A stretch of DNA of 64,000 nucleotides, taken from assembly GCF_018860745.1 (NCBI RefSeq), contig NZ_JAHKPY010000012.1, forward strand, positions 558,001 through 622,000. The letters run 5' to 3'. Source of the DNA: Zobellia uliginosa (lineage in GTDB: Bacteria > Bacteroidota > Bacteroidia > Flavobacteriales > Flavobacteriaceae). The position numbers and the translations under genes were made by a program. Below the pieces are notes generated by a model that did not search any database, was not told the origin of the DNA, and worked only from the letters and a program-made list of their open reading frames with translations. Positions 1-10,149 of this stretch are shown here, one piece after another. The first letter of the stretch is position 1. Every line of letters starts with the position of its first letter.

Positions 1-1926
1 TTGCCGGATGGTCATCCTGTATGGCTTTCATTTTATATAAAAGATGGTGTTCTTGATGGCGAAGCATGGTCCGTAGGCCTTGGCAATGCTATTTCTGAAT
101 TAAAAATCAATTCCGATACCCTTTATTTCAAAAGACTATATAAAGTTGGCGCACCCAATTTTCCTGGTGGCCCTCCAACAGGAAAAAAAGTTCCTGTTCA
201 AACCAGGGCAGTTGTTAAAGACGATAAGATATTTCTGTCTATGGACTGGCCCTTGTCTAATGGAACTACTAAAAAATTAGATTTTAAAGGTAAACGTTTA
301 CCTTCATTGCCTTCTAAACCAGATTTGGACAAAGTGAAATTTGGAGAACCGATTACTCTTTTCAACGGGAAGGATTTATCAGGATGGCGACTCACCAATC
401 CAAATCAAATTAATGGATGGAAAGCAGAAAATGGCATTTTAATAAACACCACTCCCAAACTTAATTTTGACCCTTTTTCAAAATATGGCAACCTTCGTAC
501 AAATGGTGAGTTTAAAGACTTTAATCTCCAACTAGAATTTAATGTGCCAACAGGTGGAAATAGCGGTATATATCTATGTGGAAGATACGAAACACAAGTA
601 GTAGACAGAGATAGTAGAATGCAAGGTTTGCAAGGTGTAGGTGCATTATTTGCTCGGATACCTCCTAGTGAAAATGCAGGTAAAGTTGGTGGTGAATGGC
701 AAAAATATGATATCACCTTAGTAGACCAACATGTGACCGTCATTCTCAACGGAAAAAAAGTAATAGATAACGAACTTATCCTAGGTGCTACAAAGGGCGC
801 ACTAAACGCAGATGATACCAAACCCGGACCAATTTACTTTCAGGGGGATCATACCGCGGTTAAGTATAAAAACATAGAACTTCGGCCACGTATCAATCCC
901 AATTATAAAAAACAAGGCACCGATACATTAGAATTTCTAAAGTTTGATGTTAATGGAAATGGGGCATTAGAACCAACGGAGATTCCTTTATTCGATCAAG
1001 ATGTTTTTGATCAAGCTGATTCGGATATTGACTGGCAATTAAGCGAAAAAGAATACAAAAGCTACCTGGCTTATGAAAAACGCATACAATCTGACCGTAC
1101 TTTGATTCCCGAAAATACTCAAATTTTTAGCGATGTACCGTATATTCTTGACGGTCACAATAGACATACCTTAGATATTTATCTACCGGATACTACAAAA
1201 TTCAAAAAACCCTATCCTCTTGTTGTATGGATTCATGGCGGAGGTTGGCAAAAAGGCACAAAAGACCTTTTTGGAAAGCAGGCGTTTCTATTAAAACATG
1301 GGTTTTCCATGGCTTCAATAAATTATCGCCTTACTAGAGAATCAGAATTTCCAGAACAAGTTTATGATTGTAAGGCAGCCATTAGATATCTTAGAAAATA
1401 CGCAGACCAGTATGGATTAGATGCTAATCATTTTGGATTATGGGGCTCTTCAGCTGGCGGGCATTTAGCCTCCTTGACAGGTACCACCAACAACTCAAAA
1501 GAATTAGAGGGAAGCCTTGGTGTAATCGATGCTTCTAGTGAGGTACAAGCCGTTTGTGTTTGGTTTGGCCCATCAGATTTAAATTTGATGAATACCTCTT
1601 CAACCGACAAATCAAAAGGCGAAAAACAAAACACAAAACCCATTATAAAATTCCTTGGAGGACCTTTCACAGAAAAACAAGAAGCTGCAAGAAAAGCGAG
1701 TGCCATAAACTATATTTCAAAAGACGACCCACCATTTTTAATTATGCACGGAGAAAAAGACCCTCTGGTACCCATAGAACAGAGTGCGCTGTTTTACAAA
1801 GCGCTTCAAAAACAAAATATTGATTCCGAATATATTTTGGTAAAAGATGGTATACACTCTTTTTTCATGGGTGTCAACAACCATAAAAAAGTGACAGAAT
1901 TCTTCAAAAATAAGTTAATGGACTAA
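1..1926 (+). CDS. DUF1080 / EF-hand / alpha-beta hydrolase fusion, 5' end cut by window
   Basis: The reading frame is open at the left edge, so the apparent TTG start is an artefact and the N-terminus is missing. Residues about 113-296 form a DUF1080 (3-keto-disaccharide hydrolase-like) jelly roll with the usual LFNGKDLSGW opening and GGNSGIYLCGRYE core. Residues 316-327 and 340-351 are two 12-residue EF-hand loops (D-x-N-x-N...E and D-x-D-x-D...E). Residues about 375-641 are a BD-FAE-type alpha/beta hydrolase with an HGGGW oxyanion loop, nucleophile Ser484 in GSSAG, likely Asp587 (GEKDPLVP) and His619. Family knowledge makes the C-terminal part a carbohydrate esterase candidate. It sits 23 bp before the first sulfatase and probably shares its transcript. 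The domain calls are firm; the substrate is inferred only from the neighbours. Confidence 0.85.
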   Translation: MPDGHPVWLSFYIKDGVLDGEAWSVGLGNAISELKINSDTLYFKRLYKVGAPNFPGGPPTGKKVPVQTRAVVKDDKIFLSMDWPLSNGTTKKLDFKGKRLPSLPSKPDLDKVKFGEPITLFNGKDLSGWRLTNPNQINGWKAENGILINTTPKLNFDPFSKYGNLRTNGEFKDFNLQLEFNVPTGGNSGIYLCGRYETQVVDRDSRMQGLQGVGALFARIPPSENAGKVGGEWQKYDITLVDQHVTVILNGKKVIDNELILGATKGALNADDTKPGPIYFQGDHTAVKYKNIELRPRINPNYKKQGTDTLEFLKFDVNGNGALEPTEIPLFDQDVFDQADSDIDWQLSEKEYKSYLAYEKRIQSDRTLIPENTQIFSDVPYILDGHNRHTLDIYLPDTTKFKKPYPLVVWIHGGGWQKGTKDLFGKQAFLLKHGFSMASINYRLTRESEFPEQVYDCKAAIRYLRKYADQYGLDANHFGLWGSSAGGHLASLTGTTNNSKELEGSLGVIDASSEVQAVCVWFGPSDLNLMNTSSTDKSKGEKQNTKPIIKFLGGPFTEKQEAARKASAINYISKDDPPFLIMHGEKDPLVPIEQSALFYKALQKQNIDSEYILVKDGIHSFFMGVNNHKKVTEFFKNKLMD

Positions 1927-1949
1927 GGTCAAACTAAGAAACAACAAAG

Positions 1950-3479
1950 ATGAACAAGCACATATTAAATATTATTTTGGGATTACTATGCGTAGGATTT
2001 GCTTCTGCACAAAAAAATGAACGCCCTAATGTGGTTATTATTTATGGGGATGATGTAGGGTATGGCGATGTTGGTGCCTATGGCTCAGAAATGATTCCTA
2101 CACCAAATATTGACAAACTTGCTGACGAAGGAATACGCTTTACCGATGGTCATTGCTCTGCAGCCACGTGCTCTCCTTCAAGATATTCTTTGCTTACCGG
2201 AATTCATGGCTTTAGAGATGGTATTAATGTACTTCCACCCAACGCACCGTTAACTATTTCTACCGATGCTCTTACTTTACCCAAACTCTTTAAAAAAGCG
2301 GGGTATGCCACAGCCGTAATTGGAAAATGGCACTTGGGTATTGGCGCAAAAGACACACCTACGGACTGGAATGGTGTCGTTAAACCGGGTCCTCTGGAAG
2401 TTGGTTTTGACAGTAGTTTTTTACTTCCCTCTACCAATGATAGAGTGCCTTGTGTTTATTTAGATGGACACCAAGTAGTTGATCTTGACCAGAAAGACCC
2501 TTTGTATGTGGGTAGAAAACTTACGGATGTTCAAAATAAAAAGAACACTTCCTATCCGGATGGAATAACTAATCCAGAGGCCATGACGTACTACCAAAGT
2601 TCGTCAGGTCATAACAACAGCGTAATTAATGGTATTGGAAGAATAGGATATATGTCCGGTGGAAAATCCACACTTTGGAATGACGAAAACATGTCGGACG
2701 AATTTGTAAAACAGACTAGAAAATATATAAGTGATAATAAAGATAAACCCTTTTTTCTGTACTACGCAGCACAGGACGTTCACGTTCCCAGAACGCCGCA
2801 CCCTAGATTTAAGGGCACTACAGAATTAGGTTATCGCGGAGATGCTATGGTCCAATTTGATTGGGCTACTGGAGAAATATTAAAAGCCTTGGAAGAAGCG
2901 GGAATAGCAGATAACACCATCGTGATATTTTCAAGTGACAACGGCCCTACCTATGATGACGGCTATGATGATGGAACCACTATTGACCGTTCAAACGGAG
3001 AAAACGACCGTGGTCATGATGCTTCCGGAATTTATCGCGGTGGGAAATACCAAATTTATGAGGGCGGTACACGAGTACCTCTTATTATCCGTTGGCCAAT
3101 AAAAATCAAACCAATGATATCTAACGCAATGGTCAGTCAAATCGATTTTCTTGCTTCTTTTGCTGAATTTTTGGAACAAGATATTCCAAAGGGCGAAGGG
3201 CGAGATAGCCGAAATACACTAGCTGCTTTCATGGGCGAAGACCTAAAAGGATTACCTTTTATGATTGAAGAAACACGCACGCAACATGCCCTTCGTTCAG
3301 GAAATTGGAAATATGTTATTGGCCCAAAGAAAAAACAAAAAGACACCGGTCCGGAACTCTACAATTTAAAAACGGATCCGGGAGAACAAAACAACTTAGC
3401 ACATTTACACAAAGATATTGCTGAAAGAATGGATAAGCAGTTACACGAACTGATTTCAGGTGATGGTTTAAGGAGATAA
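1950..3479 (+). CDS. secreted S1-family sulfatase (sulfatase 1)
   Basis: Formylglycine-dependent sulfatase of 509 residues with a short signal peptide ending near FASAQ. The metal-binding GDDVGYGDVG segment follows, and the maturation motif is CSPSR with Cys74 as the residue expected to become formylglycine. The GKWHLG lysine/histidine block and the SSDNGP metal site are present. It should act in the periplasm or on the surface, removing a sulfate ester from a galactan fragment. It is the last gene before the susC promoter region, so it belongs to the upstream transcription unit with the DUF1080 fusion. The exact S1 subfamily and regiospecificity cannot be read from the sequence. Confidence 0.93.
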   Translation: MNKHILNIILGLLCVGFASAQKNERPNVVIIYGDDVGYGDVGAYGSEMIPTPNIDKLADEGIRFTDGHCSAATCSPSRYSLLTGIHGFRDGINVLPPNAPLTISTDALTLPKLFKKAGYATAVIGKWHLGIGAKDTPTDWNGVVKPGPLEVGFDSSFLLPSTNDRVPCVYLDGHQVVDLDQKDPLYVGRKLTDVQNKKNTSYPDGITNPEAMTYYQSSSGHNNSVINGIGRIGYMSGGKSTLWNDENMSDEFVKQTRKYISDNKDKPFFLYYAAQDVHVPRTPHPRFKGTTELGYRGDAMVQFDWATGEILKALEEAGIADNTIVIFSSDNGPTYDDGYDDGTTIDRSNGENDRGHDASGIYRGGKYQIYEGGTRVPLIIRWPIKIKPMISNAMVSQIDFLASFAEFLEQDIPKGEGRDSRNTLAAFMGEDLKGLPFMIEETRTQHALRSGNWKYVIGPKKKQKDTGPELYNLKTDPGEQNNLAHLHKDIAERMDKQLHELISGDGLRR

Positions 3480-3761
3480 AACGATTATAGGAATCGAATA
3501 GGACTTAAACCCAATAATTTACAAAGTCTTCACTTACACCGAGACTGATTTTGTCTTACTATAGCCACATTTTCATACATGTTAATTAACATGTTCGTTA
3601 TATGATATGCTATGATAAAAAATACCTAAACCCTAATAAAAAACAGGGTTGGACTCATATTTAAGTGATCATTTGTTATACATTTGAAACCAATTGTTGT
3701 ACACCTTAAATATCTCTAAAACTATATTCGCTTTATTAACTCAAAACTCTCAAATGAACTT
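3480..3761 (+). promoter_or_regulatory. susC upstream regulatory region
   Basis: This 282-bp gap separates the upstream unit from susC. It holds a perfect 18-bp palindrome at 3577-3594, listed separately. Two -7 candidates of the Bacteroidota TAnnTTTG type are visible. TACATTTG at 3679-3686 has no TTG at the usual distance. TATATTCG at 3723-3730, one mismatch, has a TTG at 3697-3699 and a 23-bp spacer, which would leave a leader of about 25 nt. The choice between them is open. Confidence 0.4.
3577..3594. promoter_or_regulatory. perfect 18-bp palindrome, putative operator for susC
   Basis: ACATGTTAATTAACATGT is perfectly self-complementary and lies about 100-150 bp upstream of the candidate susC -7 elements. 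It has no loop and no T-run, so it is not a terminator. Symmetry and position suggest a dimeric repressor or activator site. I found no second copy in the other PUL gaps, and no matching HTH regulator is encoded in the window. Confidence 0.45.
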
Positions 3762-6700
3762 ATGAAACACAAAAAACAATCAATCAAAAAACCCTTATTA
3801 CTGCGGCTGGGATTATCCTTTTTAGGGCTCTTTCTAGCAACAATGCAAATACATGCCCAAGACGGTACCATTACCGGTACTGTTTCGGATGATACTGGAA
3901 TGCCTTTGCCAGGTGCAAACGTTTTAGTAAAAGGAACAACAACAGGTACGCAGACAGATTTTGATGGAAACTATTCCATCTCGGCTTCTAGCGATGCCAC
4001 TTTAGTATTTAGTTACATCGGTTTTTCAACACAAGAAATACCGGTAAACGGTCAAGCTACTATTGATGTTGCCCTTGCAGAAGACGCAAGTAAACTAGAA
4101 GAAGTAGTCGTTGTAGGTTACGGTCAACAAAAAAGAGTAAACCTTACCGGTTCGGTAGCCGCAGTAGATGAAGAAGCTCTAGAAGACAGAAACGTACAGA
4201 ATGCGTTTCAAGCACTTCAGGGTCAAGCGGCAGGTCTACAGATTTCTCAAAACAGTGGTGCCCCAGGTAATGAAGGTTTGAACATTAACATTCGTGGACT
4301 CAACTCTTTTGGTAGTAATAACTCACCCTTAGTACTAATTGATGGGGTTGAAGGTAACCTACAGGATTTAGACCCATCGGTCATTAGTTCTATTTCTGTT
4401 TTAAAAGATGCTTCTTCTGCAGCTATTTATGGTTCCAGAGCAGCAAATGGTGTTATTCTAGTAACGACTAAAAGCGGAGGAAACAACGTTTTTAAAATTG
4501 AATATAATGGTAGCGTATCCACAGAAACGTTTACCAAGGTTCCTCAAATGATTTCGAATTCTGCCGATTACATGACATTGATGAACCAAGCGTTGATAAA
4601 CACGCCTGGTGCCTCGGCAAATCCGTATCCGCAAGAAGTAATCGATGCTTATAGAAATAACCAGGGCAACCCTGCTTATCCAAATACAGATTGGTTTGAT
4701 GAAGCGTCTAGAACCCCAATTGTTCAACGCCATGTGGTTACAGCTAGTGGTGCCATAGAAGGTACTAGCTACAATATTTCCGTAGGTAACTGGGATCAAC
4801 CTGGTATCATCCGTTCTTCAGGATTTAAGAAAAACAACTTCTTTATGAGCGTGAAGTCGGATATAGGAGAAAAGCTTACTGTAGGTGGTACAGTATCTGG
4901 CGTAGCTTCTAAAACAAGTGGACCTCAACAAGCAGGCACAGAATCTGGCTTATTCAATTTATTTAGAGTTAGACCAACTTGGGGTGTATATACCTTAGAT
5001 GGTACAGGAAATTATTCCGGAAAAGCGTTCTCTGGCACAGACACAGAATTCCCAGGTTTTGATGAAGGTTTTACCAGAAACAACCCTATTGCAGAACTTG
5101 AGGTTCAGGACGGTGAAGTTTTAAACCAATATAACTTTAACGGGAACCTGTTTTTTGACGTTAAGCTTTCAGATGATTTGGTTTGGAGTACAAAAGGAGC
5201 TTATAAGTTTGATTACGATTATTACAAAAACCAACGTATTCAATATGATGAATACAACTATAGAACCGGTGAATACCTTAGAACTACGCGTGACCAGTCT
5301 CAATTGACCGTAGATAACGTATGGAGTAAGCAAACTACGCTCTTCTCTACCCTTACTTACTCAAAATTAGTTGGCGATCATGACTTTAAAGTATTGGGTG
5401 GGTATAGTCAAGAAGGTTTTGACCGAAGTTTTACGCGATCGCAGAGAACCGGTATCCCAAACCGCAACATTACAGATTTAGAAGGTGTAAATTCAGAAAA
5501 TCAGTTTACAACAGGCTTTTCCGAAAGCTGGGCTATTCAGAGTTTCTTCGGTAGAGCCAATTACAACTATAAAGAAAAATACCTCATTGAAGCGAATATA
5601 AGGGGAGATATCAGCTCTCGTTTTGCAAAAGGAAACAGACTTGGGGTTTTTCCTTCGGTCTCTGCCGGTTGGAGATTGGACAAGGAGAGTTTCTTTGAAA
5701 ATATAGAAGCCGTAAGCGAACTTAAACTTAGAGGTTCATGGGGACAACTAGGTAACCAGAATATTGGTTTGAACGTTGCGGATGATGAGTTAAACTCAGG
5801 TATCTACCCTTATCAATCAACACTATCGTTTGACCAATTTGGATATCCTTTTGGCACCAGTGTTCTTGCCGGTGTAGGTCTTAGAAGCCTAGTAGATTCA
5901 GATATCACTTGGGAAACTACTACGGTAACGGATTTTGGTGCAGATTTCAGCCTCTTCAACCGAAAACTTTATGGCTCCGTGGATTACTATATAAAGGAAA
6001 CGGTAGACATCTTAAGACAATTACAAGTTGATGAAAGTAGTGGACTGGATGCTCCTGTCGTTAATCAGGGCGCAATGACCAACAAAGGTTGGGATATCGT
6101 TATAGGCCACGACAATAACATAAATGAAGATTTGCGTTATAGCATAAACGGAAACGTATCTTGGTTTAAAAACCGTCTAAAAACTTTTGGAGATCAGGAA
6201 ATACAGGCCCGAAATATAAACGAAGAGGGTTATGCCTTTGAGGATTGGTATATGTGGGAATCCGATGGTTATTTCCAAGATGAAAATGAAATAGCAAATT
6301 CTGCGGTTCAGCCACAACCTGGAAAAGTAGGTTTTATTAAATTAAAAGATCAAAACAATGATGGTGTTATTGATGGAGATGACCGTATTCACATAGATGG
6401 CAGGTACCCTGCTTTTGTATACGGACTTAACCTTTCCGTAAATTACAAGAATCTCGATTTTAGAATGTTCTGGGAAGGCGTTGAAGGAACCAAAAACTAC
6501 ATTGCCCGTGACCCCTTTAGACAAGATGGAGGTACCGATGTTGCTTGGTTAACGGAAGCATGGACTCCTGATAATAGAAACTCTAGATTACCTGCCGTAT
6601 ATTACGAAACTGCCGAAACACGTAGATCTACCGTATATAACAACTCTTTCTGGTTATGGGATACCTCCTATTTAAGGCTTAGGAATGTTACTTTGGGGTA

Positions 6701-6881
6701 TTCGTTATCTACAGAAGTATTGGACAAAACACCGTTCAACAAGTTAAGATTCTATTTCGCTGCGGAAAACTACCTTACTTTTCAAAAAGATTATCCAATT
6801 GATGTAGATCCAGAAGCAAATGGTGTAGATGCCTACCCATTTAGAAAGACATTAACACTAGGTGTAAACATGACATTTTAG
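3762..6881 (+). CDS. SusC-like TonB-dependent outer-membrane transporter
   Basis: Outer-membrane importer of oligosaccharides, 1039 residues. A signal peptide ending near HAQ is followed by a carboxypeptidase-regulatory-like domain at about 34-110. The SusC-type signature LEEVVVVGYGQQK comes next, then the plug domain with the NIRG and LIDGVEG motifs typical of SusC. The remainder is a 22-strand-type barrel ending in an aromatic residue (NMTF). The susD partner starts 21 bp downstream. Length and architecture are normal for the family. By co-occurrence it should import the oligosaccharides that the surrounding sulfatases and galactosidases process. Confidence 0.95.
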   Translation: MKHKKQSIKKPLLLRLGLSFLGLFLATMQIHAQDGTITGTVSDDTGMPLPGANVLVKGTTTGTQTDFDGNYSISASSDATLVFSYIGFSTQEIPVNGQATIDVALAEDASKLEEVVVVGYGQQKRVNLTGSVAAVDEEALEDRNVQNAFQALQGQAAGLQISQNSGAPGNEGLNINIRGLNSFGSNNSPLVLIDGVEGNLQDLDPSVISSISVLKDASSAAIYGSRAANGVILVTTKSGGNNVFKIEYNGSVSTETFTKVPQMISNSADYMTLMNQALINTPGASANPYPQEVIDAYRNNQGNPAYPNTDWFDEASRTPIVQRHVVTASGAIEGTSYNISVGNWDQPGIIRSSGFKKNNFFMSVKSDIGEKLTVGGTVSGVASKTSGPQQAGTESGLFNLFRVRPTWGVYTLDGTGNYSGKAFSGTDTEFPGFDEGFTRNNPIAELEVQDGEVLNQYNFNGNLFFDVKLSDDLVWSTKGAYKFDYDYYKNQRIQYDEYNYRTGEYLRTTRDQSQLTVDNVWSKQTTLFSTLTYSKLVGDHDFKVLGGYSQEGFDRSFTRSQRTGIPNRNITDLEGVNSENQFTTGFSESWAIQSFFGRANYNYKEKYLIEANIRGDISSRFAKGNRLGVFPSVSAGWRLDKESFFENIEAVSELKLRGSWGQLGNQNIGLNVADDELNSGIYPYQSTLSFDQFGYPFGTSVLAGVGLRSLVDSDITWETTTVTDFGADFSLFNRKLYGSVDYYIKETVDILRQLQVDESSGLDAPVVNQGAMTNKGWDIVIGHDNNINEDLRYSINGNVSWFKNRLKTFGDQEIQARNINEEGYAFEDWYMWESDGYFQDENEIANSAVQPQPGKVGFIKLKDQNNDGVIDGDDRIHIDGRYPAFVYGLNLSVNYKNLDFRMFWEGVEGTKNYIARDPFRQDGGTDVAWLTEAWTPDNRNSRLPAVYYETAETRRSTVYNNSFWLWDTSYLRLRNVTLGYSLSTEVLDKTPFNKLRFYFAAENYLTFQKDYPIDVDPEANGVDAYPFRKTLTLGVNMTF

Positions 6882-6902
6882 TCAATCAAAAAATAATATA
6901 TA

Positions 6903-8441
6903 ATGAAAAAGACAATCATATTATTCGCACTATCCTTTCTGGGGATTTCGATAAGTTCGTGCGAGGACGACTTTTTAGACAAGCAGCCTACTTCTCAACT
7001 CTCTTCCGATTCTTTTTGGCAGACCGAAGCAGATGCGGAACTAGCATTAACCGGTGTATACAGTAATTTACAACAGAACATGTTGGCTATTCGCGCCGAT
7101 GGTGGATGGCCTCCAACCATTAAACCAAACTGGGATGCCCTAACCGACGATTCTTACCAGACATTTAACTATGGCTTTAGAGAACTTATTGATGGTACGG
7201 CCACTCCAACATCAGGTGGTACAAATGGTGCAATAGCCCAATTGTATAGTGTATGTTATAAAGGAATACAGACCTGTAATTTCTTTTTGGCCAATATAGA
7301 ACAAGTGGAAAATATTGAGGCTGATAAGCTAAATGATTGGAAAGGTCAGGTTAGAACTCTGCGTGCTTTTTTCTATTATAATCTAGTGACTACATACGGA
7401 GAAGTTCCTCTTAGGATAGAACCCACTACCTTAGAAAATCAGGATTTAGCTAAAAGCCCTGAAGCAGATATTTTCGCTCAAATTGAAGAAGATTTACAGT
7501 TTGGAGTTGCAAATCTTTCAGAAGCTCCATATGGCGATGGTTATGTTGTAAAAGGATCTGCCAATGCATTATTGGCACGGACCTACCTTTACCAAGGTAA
7601 ATATACAGAAGCGGCAGAAGCGGCTAAAGCAGTTATAGATGGAGGAAGCTTTGCGTTGTCACCAAACTATGAAGACCTTTTTATTGATGGAGGACAAGTA
7701 GATAATCCAGAAATCATTTTCTCTACAAAATATTCAAGTGCTCCGGGAGAGTTTCAAGATAGAGGTAGTGAAATCATGATCGGTTTTTGGGGGACCCTTA
7801 AACCAACAGAAGATTTTGTGAATTCTTTTGAAGCCACCGATGGTTTACCAATAGACGAATCTCCTCTATACGATGAAACCAATCCATTAGAAAATCGAGA
7901 CCCAAGGCTTAGTAAAATTGTACTTGAGGGCGAGTGGAACCCAGAAATTGAGCAAAAAACACTATCAGGTTTTGGATTATTAAAATGGATCAGCCCAGCC
8001 ACAAGAGCCTCTTTCGTACAGAACTTTACCGAAGGTACCGATTATATTCACATCCGTTATGCAGATGTACTTTTAATGTATGCAGAAGGCAAGATAGAAT
8101 CCGGAAGTATTGATACGTCGGTATTAGATGCTATAAATCAAGTAAGAGCCAGGGCTTACGGTGTGGCTGTAGGTGACACCGGTTCGTACCCAGCAATTAC
8201 AACTACAGACCAAGGCGAACTTCGTGAAGCTGTTCGTAACGAACGTAGATACGAATTTGGTTTTGAAGGCTTACGATACTTTGACCTGAAACGTTGGGGT
8301 ATAGCAGAAGAAGTGTTAAATGGTTTTTATGATGCGCATGTAGATGCCAATAGAGTGTTTTTACCTAAGCATTACAAATGGCCATTACCACAAAGCGCTA
8401 TAGATAAGAATACTGCTTTAGAACAAAATCCCGATTACTAA
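6903..8441 (+). CDS. SusD-like surface glycan-binding lipoprotein
   Basis: RagB/SusD family lid lipoprotein, 512 residues. The N-terminus has a lipobox ending SISSC followed by EDDFLDKQPTSQLSSDSFW, the classic SusD opening. Tetratricopeptide-like segments (KGSANALLARTYLYQGKYTEAAEAAKAV) and the C-terminal RNERRYEFGFEGLRYFDLKRWG motif are present. It forms the extracellular lid of the SusC transporter encoded just upstream. A strong hairpin follows its stop codon and may separate susCD from the enzyme genes. Confidence 0.95.
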   Translation: MKKTIILFALSFLGISISSCEDDFLDKQPTSQLSSDSFWQTEADAELALTGVYSNLQQNMLAIRADGGWPPTIKPNWDALTDDSYQTFNYGFRELIDGTATPTSGGTNGAIAQLYSVCYKGIQTCNFFLANIEQVENIEADKLNDWKGQVRTLRAFFYYNLVTTYGEVPLRIEPTTLENQDLAKSPEADIFAQIEEDLQFGVANLSEAPYGDGYVVKGSANALLARTYLYQGKYTEAAEAAKAVIDGGSFALSPNYEDLFIDGGQVDNPEIIFSTKYSSAPGEFQDRGSEIMIGFWGTLKPTEDFVNSFEATDGLPIDESPLYDETNPLENRDPRLSKIVLEGEWNPEIEQKTLSGFGLLKWISPATRASFVQNFTEGTDYIHIRYADVLLMYAEGKIESGSIDTSVLDAINQVRARAYGVAVGDTGSYPAITTTDQGELREAVRNERRYEFGFEGLRYFDLKRWGIAEEVLNGFYDAHVDANRVFLPKHYKWPLPQSAIDKNTALEQNPDY

Positions 8442-8507
8442 TTACATTAAAAACATGAGAACATTAACACATCTGTTTTTGTTGAAAATGTTGAGTTAGT
8501 TTTTTTT

Positions 8508-8541
8508 AGCCAGAAGACCATATGGTCTTCTGGCTTTTTTA
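8508..8541 (+). terminator. intrinsic terminator after susD
   Basis: A perfect 28-nt inverted repeat (8508-8535, centre CATATG) runs into a T-tract and is preceded by seven T on its left side. It lies 66 bp after susD and 53 bp before the next sulfatase. It is likely to reduce read-through and so keep SusCD more abundant than the downstream enzymes. Confidence 0.8.
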
Positions 8542-8593
8542 TGTCTTTACAATTAATAAATAGTATTTTCAATTTCCCTTTGATAGTCAAAAT

Positions 8594-10123
8594 ATGAGAA
8601 TTTTCAATAAAAAGCTAAGAATGCTTACCGCACTCTTCGTGCTTACCGTTATTACGCAATCGTATGCACAAAAGCCAAATATTGTCATTATTTACGCCGA
8701 TGACATGGGATACGGCGATTTACAGTGTCAAAATGAAAATTCTAAAATCCCTACTCCTCACCTTAACCAATTAGCTTCCGAGGGCATGCGCTTTACAGAT
8801 GCCCATAGTTCTTCGGGAATCTGTTCACCTAGTAGATATGCCCTACTTACTGGTACTTATCATTGGCGTAGACAGCAAGGTATTGTAAATTCTTTTGGGG
8901 CTCCATTCTTTAATGAATCGGATATCACACTTCCAGAAATTTTAAAAGATAACGGTTATACAACAGCAGCTATAGGAAAATGGCACTTAGGGTGGAACTG
9001 GAGTTTTATAAACGATGAACCTTCCGGAGAAAGAACATATTGGAATAAAACGCATAAAGTCTATTTAGTTGAAGACATTGATTGGAAAGCACCATTAACA
9101 GGAGGACCGCTAGACAGAGGTTTCGATTATTATTTTGGGGATGGAACCATTAATTTTCCACCCTATGCTTGGGTAGAGAATGATAAATTTGTTACGGCAC
9201 CAAATGATTTTTTTGAATTCAACGAATTTGAAAGAGACGTAAAAGAAGCAGACTGGGATTCACGTCCAGGACCAAAAGTAGAAGGCTGGGACCCGTATAC
9301 TGTATTACCAACATTGACTAAAAAAACAACAGCATGGATTGGCAAACAAAATAAAGAGAAGCCTTTTTTTCTGTATTTGGCACTTCCTTCGCCGCACGCA
9401 CCGATTATACCTAATGATGAGTTTGATGGAACTTCACAAGCTGGAGGTTATGGTGATTTTATGGTACAAACAGATTGGGTAGCCGGACAGGTATTAGAAG
9501 CTTTAAAAACAAATGGATTTGAAGAGAATACTATAGTAATCTTTACCTCGGACAATGGTCCTGAAAGATATGCTTTTGAACGTGCTGAAAAGTATGACCA
9601 TTTTAGCATGGGAAATTTCAGAGGCCTAAAACGTGATGTTTGGGAAGGCGGTCATCATGTACCGTTCATTATCAAATGGCCTGGCAATATTAAAGCGGGT
9701 GCGGTTTCGGAAGAAGTTATTTCCCAAGTAGATATTATGGCTACCCTAGCAGAAATAACAAAAACTTCTATTCCAGAAAATGCGGCTCCTGACAGTTACA
9801 ACCTGCTACCGTTGATAAAGGGTGAAAAATACAGAAAACCATTACGCGAAGCTACAGTCCATAACACATATGAAGGTATTTGGGGTCTACGAAAAGGAAA
9901 ATGGCTATACATTAACAAACCCTCTGGCGAACACTCCAAAATGCCAAACTCTTTTAAGAAGTTAAAAGGATACGAAGATTTCAACACGTCTGCTCTACTT
10001 TTTAATATGAACAAAGATGCCGAGCAAAAAAATAATATTTTTGATGAGCATCCGGATGTAATATCCGAAATGTCCAAAATTCTAGAAACCTATCGCGAAC
10101 AAGGGTATTCCGTAAAACGATAA
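8594..10123 (+). CDS. secreted S1-family sulfatase (sulfatase 2)
   Basis: Sulfatase of 509 residues with a signal peptide ending QSYAQ. The metal-site Asp pair lies in YADDMGYGD, and the maturation motif is CSPSR with Cys77 as the expected formylglycine. GKWHLGW and TSDNGPE complete the active site. It opens the enzyme part of the operon after the susD terminator, and the VCBS lipoprotein gene starts 26 bp downstream. No promoter is obvious in the 53 bp between the terminator and the start. Sulfate position is not predictable by eye. Confidence 0.93.
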   Translation: MRIFNKKLRMLTALFVLTVITQSYAQKPNIVIIYADDMGYGDLQCQNENSKIPTPHLNQLASEGMRFTDAHSSSGICSPSRYALLTGTYHWRRQQGIVNSFGAPFFNESDITLPEILKDNGYTTAAIGKWHLGWNWSFINDEPSGERTYWNKTHKVYLVEDIDWKAPLTGGPLDRGFDYYFGDGTINFPPYAWVENDKFVTAPNDFFEFNEFERDVKEADWDSRPGPKVEGWDPYTVLPTLTKKTTAWIGKQNKEKPFFLYLALPSPHAPIIPNDEFDGTSQAGGYGDFMVQTDWVAGQVLEALKTNGFEENTIVIFTSDNGPERYAFERAEKYDHFSMGNFRGLKRDVWEGGHHVPFIIKWPGNIKAGAVSEEVISQVDIMATLAEITKTSIPENAAPDSYNLLPLIKGEKYRKPLREATVHNTYEGIWGLRKGKWLYINKPSGEHSKMPNSFKKLKGYEDFNTSALLFNMNKDAEQKNNIFDEHPDVISEMSKILETYREQGYSVKR

Positions 10124-10149
10124 ATATAGCTTCCCTATAAACCCAACAT

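Noticed and set aside
4458-4799. Long minus-strand open frames inside susC, sulfatases and dnaE
   Set aside because: They are antisense shadows with no start context, domain or signal peptide and lie entirely within well-supported genes.
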